Shown piece by piece: positions 21,865 through 22,905 of a stretch of 22,905 nucleotides of DNA (position 1 is its first letter; each line of letters opens with the position of its first letter). Source of the stretch: JAHWJR01 sp035942035 (GTDB taxonomy: Bacteria; Actinomycetota; Acidimicrobiia; Acidimicrobiales; CADCSY01); contig DASZDK010000067.1 in the NCBI GenBank assembly GCA_035942035.1, forward strand, positions 1 to 22,905, given 5' to 3'. Position numbers and translations under genes: made by a program. A model generated the notes under the pieces. It was given only the letters and a program-made list of their open reading frames with translations. It ran no database searches and was not told where the DNA came from.

Positions 21865-22270
21865 GCTCAGCGGCCTCCACCGCGGTGGACGATGAAGATC
21901 GGCGCGCCCGCGCCGGCTGCAGGCGCCGTCCGGTCACCGCCGCCGTTCAGCGCCTGCTTGCCCTGGGCCATCTGGCGGCGGCGCTGCATGGACAGGGCGC
22001 GGCCGAGGTGGGCGTCGGCCACGCCGTCGGTCGCGACCGTCGCAGCTGCGGGAGCACGAAGCCCGGCCTCCCGGACCCCGGTGCGCACCCGCTCGTGCGC
22101 TGGCGCCAACGCCGACCGGCCGGCGGCGAGCGCCCGGCGCCGCGACATCGCCGCGGCGCGGCCGGCACGGGCAGCATCTCGACGCGCGGCCAGGTCACCG
22201 CTGTCGGCGGTCGGGACCCCGTACATTCCCATTCTCAGCGAGCTCCACCAGCGCGGTGGACGGTGAAGGC
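21853..22270. repeat. Tandem duplication of the cbbS-csoS2 junction (368-bp offset)
   Basis: DNA around the csoS2 start (from 21853, GTACATTCCCATGCTCAGCG) recurs 368 bases away around the mini-CsoS2 start (from 22221, GTACATTCCCATTCTCAGCG). In both copies the same features follow: a CTCCACC...GCGGTGGAC tail, the codons for VHR...GG..R, a TGA, two spacer bases and an ATG. Upstream similarity continues through the first N repeat. Confidence 0.85.
21867..22232 (-). CDS. Mini-CsoS2: stand-alone CsoS2 N-region protein with CbbS-derived tail
   Basis: This 121-aa protein starts MGMYGVPTADSGDLAARRD, matching the CsoS2 start MGMYAVDTASSADLAELVD. It has two Rubisco-binding type repeats, at 24-42 (GRAAAMSRRRALAAGRSAL) and 77-95 (GRALSMQRRRQMAQGKQAL). 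The second is closest to the fourth repeat of CsoS2, including the following AAGAGAP. It then ends IFIVHRGGGR, which matches the end of CbbS (AFTVHRAGGAR). There are no M repeats and no C region. It starts two bases after the cbbS stop and ends two bases before csoS2, with GGTGGAG as ribosome site. Third-position GC and an intact frame argue for a functional gene. It could link Rubisco particles without contacting the shell. Confidence 0.85.
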   Translation of the reverse strand: MGMYGVPTADSGDLAARRDAARAGRAAAMSRRRALAAGRSALAPAHERVRTGVREAGLRAPAAATVATDGVADAHLGRALSMQRRRQMAQGKQALNGGGDRTAPAAGAGAPIFIVHRGGGR

Positions 22271-22576
22271 CGTGCCCTGAGACTGCATGTAGTTGTCGTA
22301 GCCAATGAGGCGTACGTGGTGCCCGGGGTTGGCGCGGTGGCACGCGTCGAGCTCGGCCATGACCTTGTCCACCGACCGCTCACCGAAGTACGGGAGCTCC
22401 CACAGGTACCAGAAGTTCGAGAACGCCTTCTCGGGCTCCGTGTGTTCGATGGCCGGGGTCCAGCCGGACTGGATGACGTACGCGATCTGCTGGCGGAGCC
22501 GTTCGGGCGTCATCGGTGGCAGGTAGGAGAAGGTCTCCACATGGCGCCGGGTGGGCCCATAGGGTTGAATGTCCAT
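22235..22576 (-). CDS. cbbS: Ribulose-bisphosphate carboxylase small subunit (form IA)
   Basis: This 113-aa CbbS pairs with CbbL in L8S8 Rubisco, the CO2-fixing enzyme of the Calvin cycle, here packaged in carboxysomes. Typical segments are RRHVETFSYLPPMTPERLRQ, WTPAIEHTEPEKAFSNFWYL, WELPYFGERSVDKVMAELDA and HHVRLIGYDNYMQSQG. The ATG at 22576 is preferred over TTG at 22579, with AAGGAG just upstream. The last residues (AFTVHRAGGAR) carry the ribosome site of the next gene and reappear, altered, at the end of mini-CsoS2. It follows cbbL after 67 bases. Confidence 0.97.
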   Translation of the reverse strand: MDIQPYGPTRRHVETFSYLPPMTPERLRQQIAYVIQSGWTPAIEHTEPEKAFSNFWYLWELPYFGERSVDKVMAELDACHRANPGHHVRLIGYDNYMQSQGTAFTVHRAGGAR

Positions 22577-22608
22577 CAATCTCTCCTTGAGGGGCGTAGA
22601 GGGTGAGG

Positions 22609-22631
22609 CGCCGGGGGGGTGGAACCCGGCG
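22609..22631. other. Hairpin between cbbL and cbbS
   Basis: CGCCGGG (22609-22615) and CCCGGCG (22625-22631) form a perfect 7-base-pair stem with a 9-base loop in the 67-base cbbL-cbbS spacer. It may mark an mRNA processing or stabilising site that balances large and small subunit output. Confidence 0.4.
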
Positions 22632-22643
22632 ACCAGTGAGCGA

Positions 22644-22905
22644 TCAGGCGCTTGCTCCCTCGAGCTTGTCCACGGTTTCGAACTCGAACTTGATCTCCTT
22701 CCAGGTGTCCATCGCCACCGCGAGCTCGGGGCTGTGGCGGGCCGCCTCGCTCAAGATCTCCTTGCCCTCGCGTTCGACCTCGCGGCCCTGGTTCCGTGCC
22801 TCGACGCAGGCCTCGACCGCCACCCGGTTGGCGTGGGCGCCGGCTGCGTTGCCCCACGGGTGGCCGAGCGTCCCGCCGCCGAACTGCAGGCAGGAGTCGT
22901 CGCCG
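22644..22905 (-). CDS. cbbL: Ribulose-bisphosphate carboxylase large subunit, C-terminal 87 residues (cut by window edge)
   Basis: Only the 3' end of the gene is present; the 5' part lies beyond the right edge. The visible residues include LQFGGGTLGHPWGNAAGAHA, NRVAVEACVEARNQGRE and ELAVAMDTWKEIKFEFETVD, the standard C-terminus of form I Rubisco large subunit. The GGGT/GHPWG segment forms part of the phosphate-binding site. Together with the neighbouring cbbS and cso genes it is form IA. The frame ends TGA at 22644-22646. Confidence 0.97.
   Translation of the reverse strand, partial: GDDSCLQFGGGTLGHPWGNAAGAHANRVAVEACVEARNQGREVEREGKEILSEAARHSPELAVAMDTWKEIKFEFETVDKLEGASA

Noticed and set aside
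21125..22040. CRISPR array, suggested by regularly spaced repeats
   Set aside because: The repeats are long, in frame, and encode CsoS2 Rubisco-binding motifs; the spacers are coding linkers.
19570..22266. Plus-strand open frame of 898 codons opposite csoS2 and mini-csoS2
   Set aside because: It mirrors the repetitive CsoS2 coding sequence; composition is Arg/Ala/Gly biased and no family is recognised.

Overview
The window looks like a chromosomal segment from a high-GC actinobacterium, most plausibly an autotrophic member of the Acidimicrobiia. The evidence is the GC-rich coding DNA, many GTG starts, a Gram-positive-type SUF system with SufU, and an alpha-carboxysome operon with form IA Rubisco. 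The taxon is an inference, since there is no rRNA or tRNA to anchor it.

Left part (1-7049). A 5'-truncated nitroreductase converges on a CHRD-domain lipoprotein. Divergent from the lipoprotein is a plus-strand SUF arm: sufC1, sufS, sufU, a NYN/PIN-like gene and a CsbD-like gene. It converges on a minus-strand SUF arm: sufD, a Rieske protein, sufC2 and a canonical pterin carbinolamine dehydratase. Iron-sulfur assembly is thus split over two facing operons with two different sufC genes, and no sufB is visible.

Middle (7072-10913). Minus-strand genes encode a four-TM membrane protein with a charged repetitive tail, a diacylglycerol-kinase-family lipid kinase and a small cysteine-containing protein. 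A roughly 250-base divergent spacer, which can fold into a nested multi-stem structure, separates these from a plus-strand AlkZ-like winged-helix protein. A strong hairpin and a possible gene remnant lie before the carboxysome cluster.

Right part (10914-22905, all minus strand). This is one long CO2-concentrating and CO2-fixing cluster. In transcription order it reads: cbbL (3' end only), cbbS, a 121-aa mini-CsoS2, csoS2, csoSCA, csoS4A, csoS4B, csoS1, an acRAF-like gene, a 77-aa disordered protein, a Nudix/ThiE-like fusion, dabB and dabA. Most junctions overlap by 1-4 bases or are 1-2 bases apart. The cluster combines bicarbonate accumulation (DabBA), the shell (CsoS1, CsoS4A/B), scaffolding (CsoS2), luminal carbonic anhydrase (CsoSCA), Rubisco (CbbLS) and a Rubisco assembly factor.

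The most unusual element is the mini-CsoS2 gene (21867-22232). It is a tandem copy of the csoS2 5' end fused to a copy of the cbbS 3' tail. It would give a free-standing Rubisco-binding protein with two N-type repeats and no M or C region. Next is CsoS4A, a vertex pentamer protein with a repetitive charged extension of about 47 residues.
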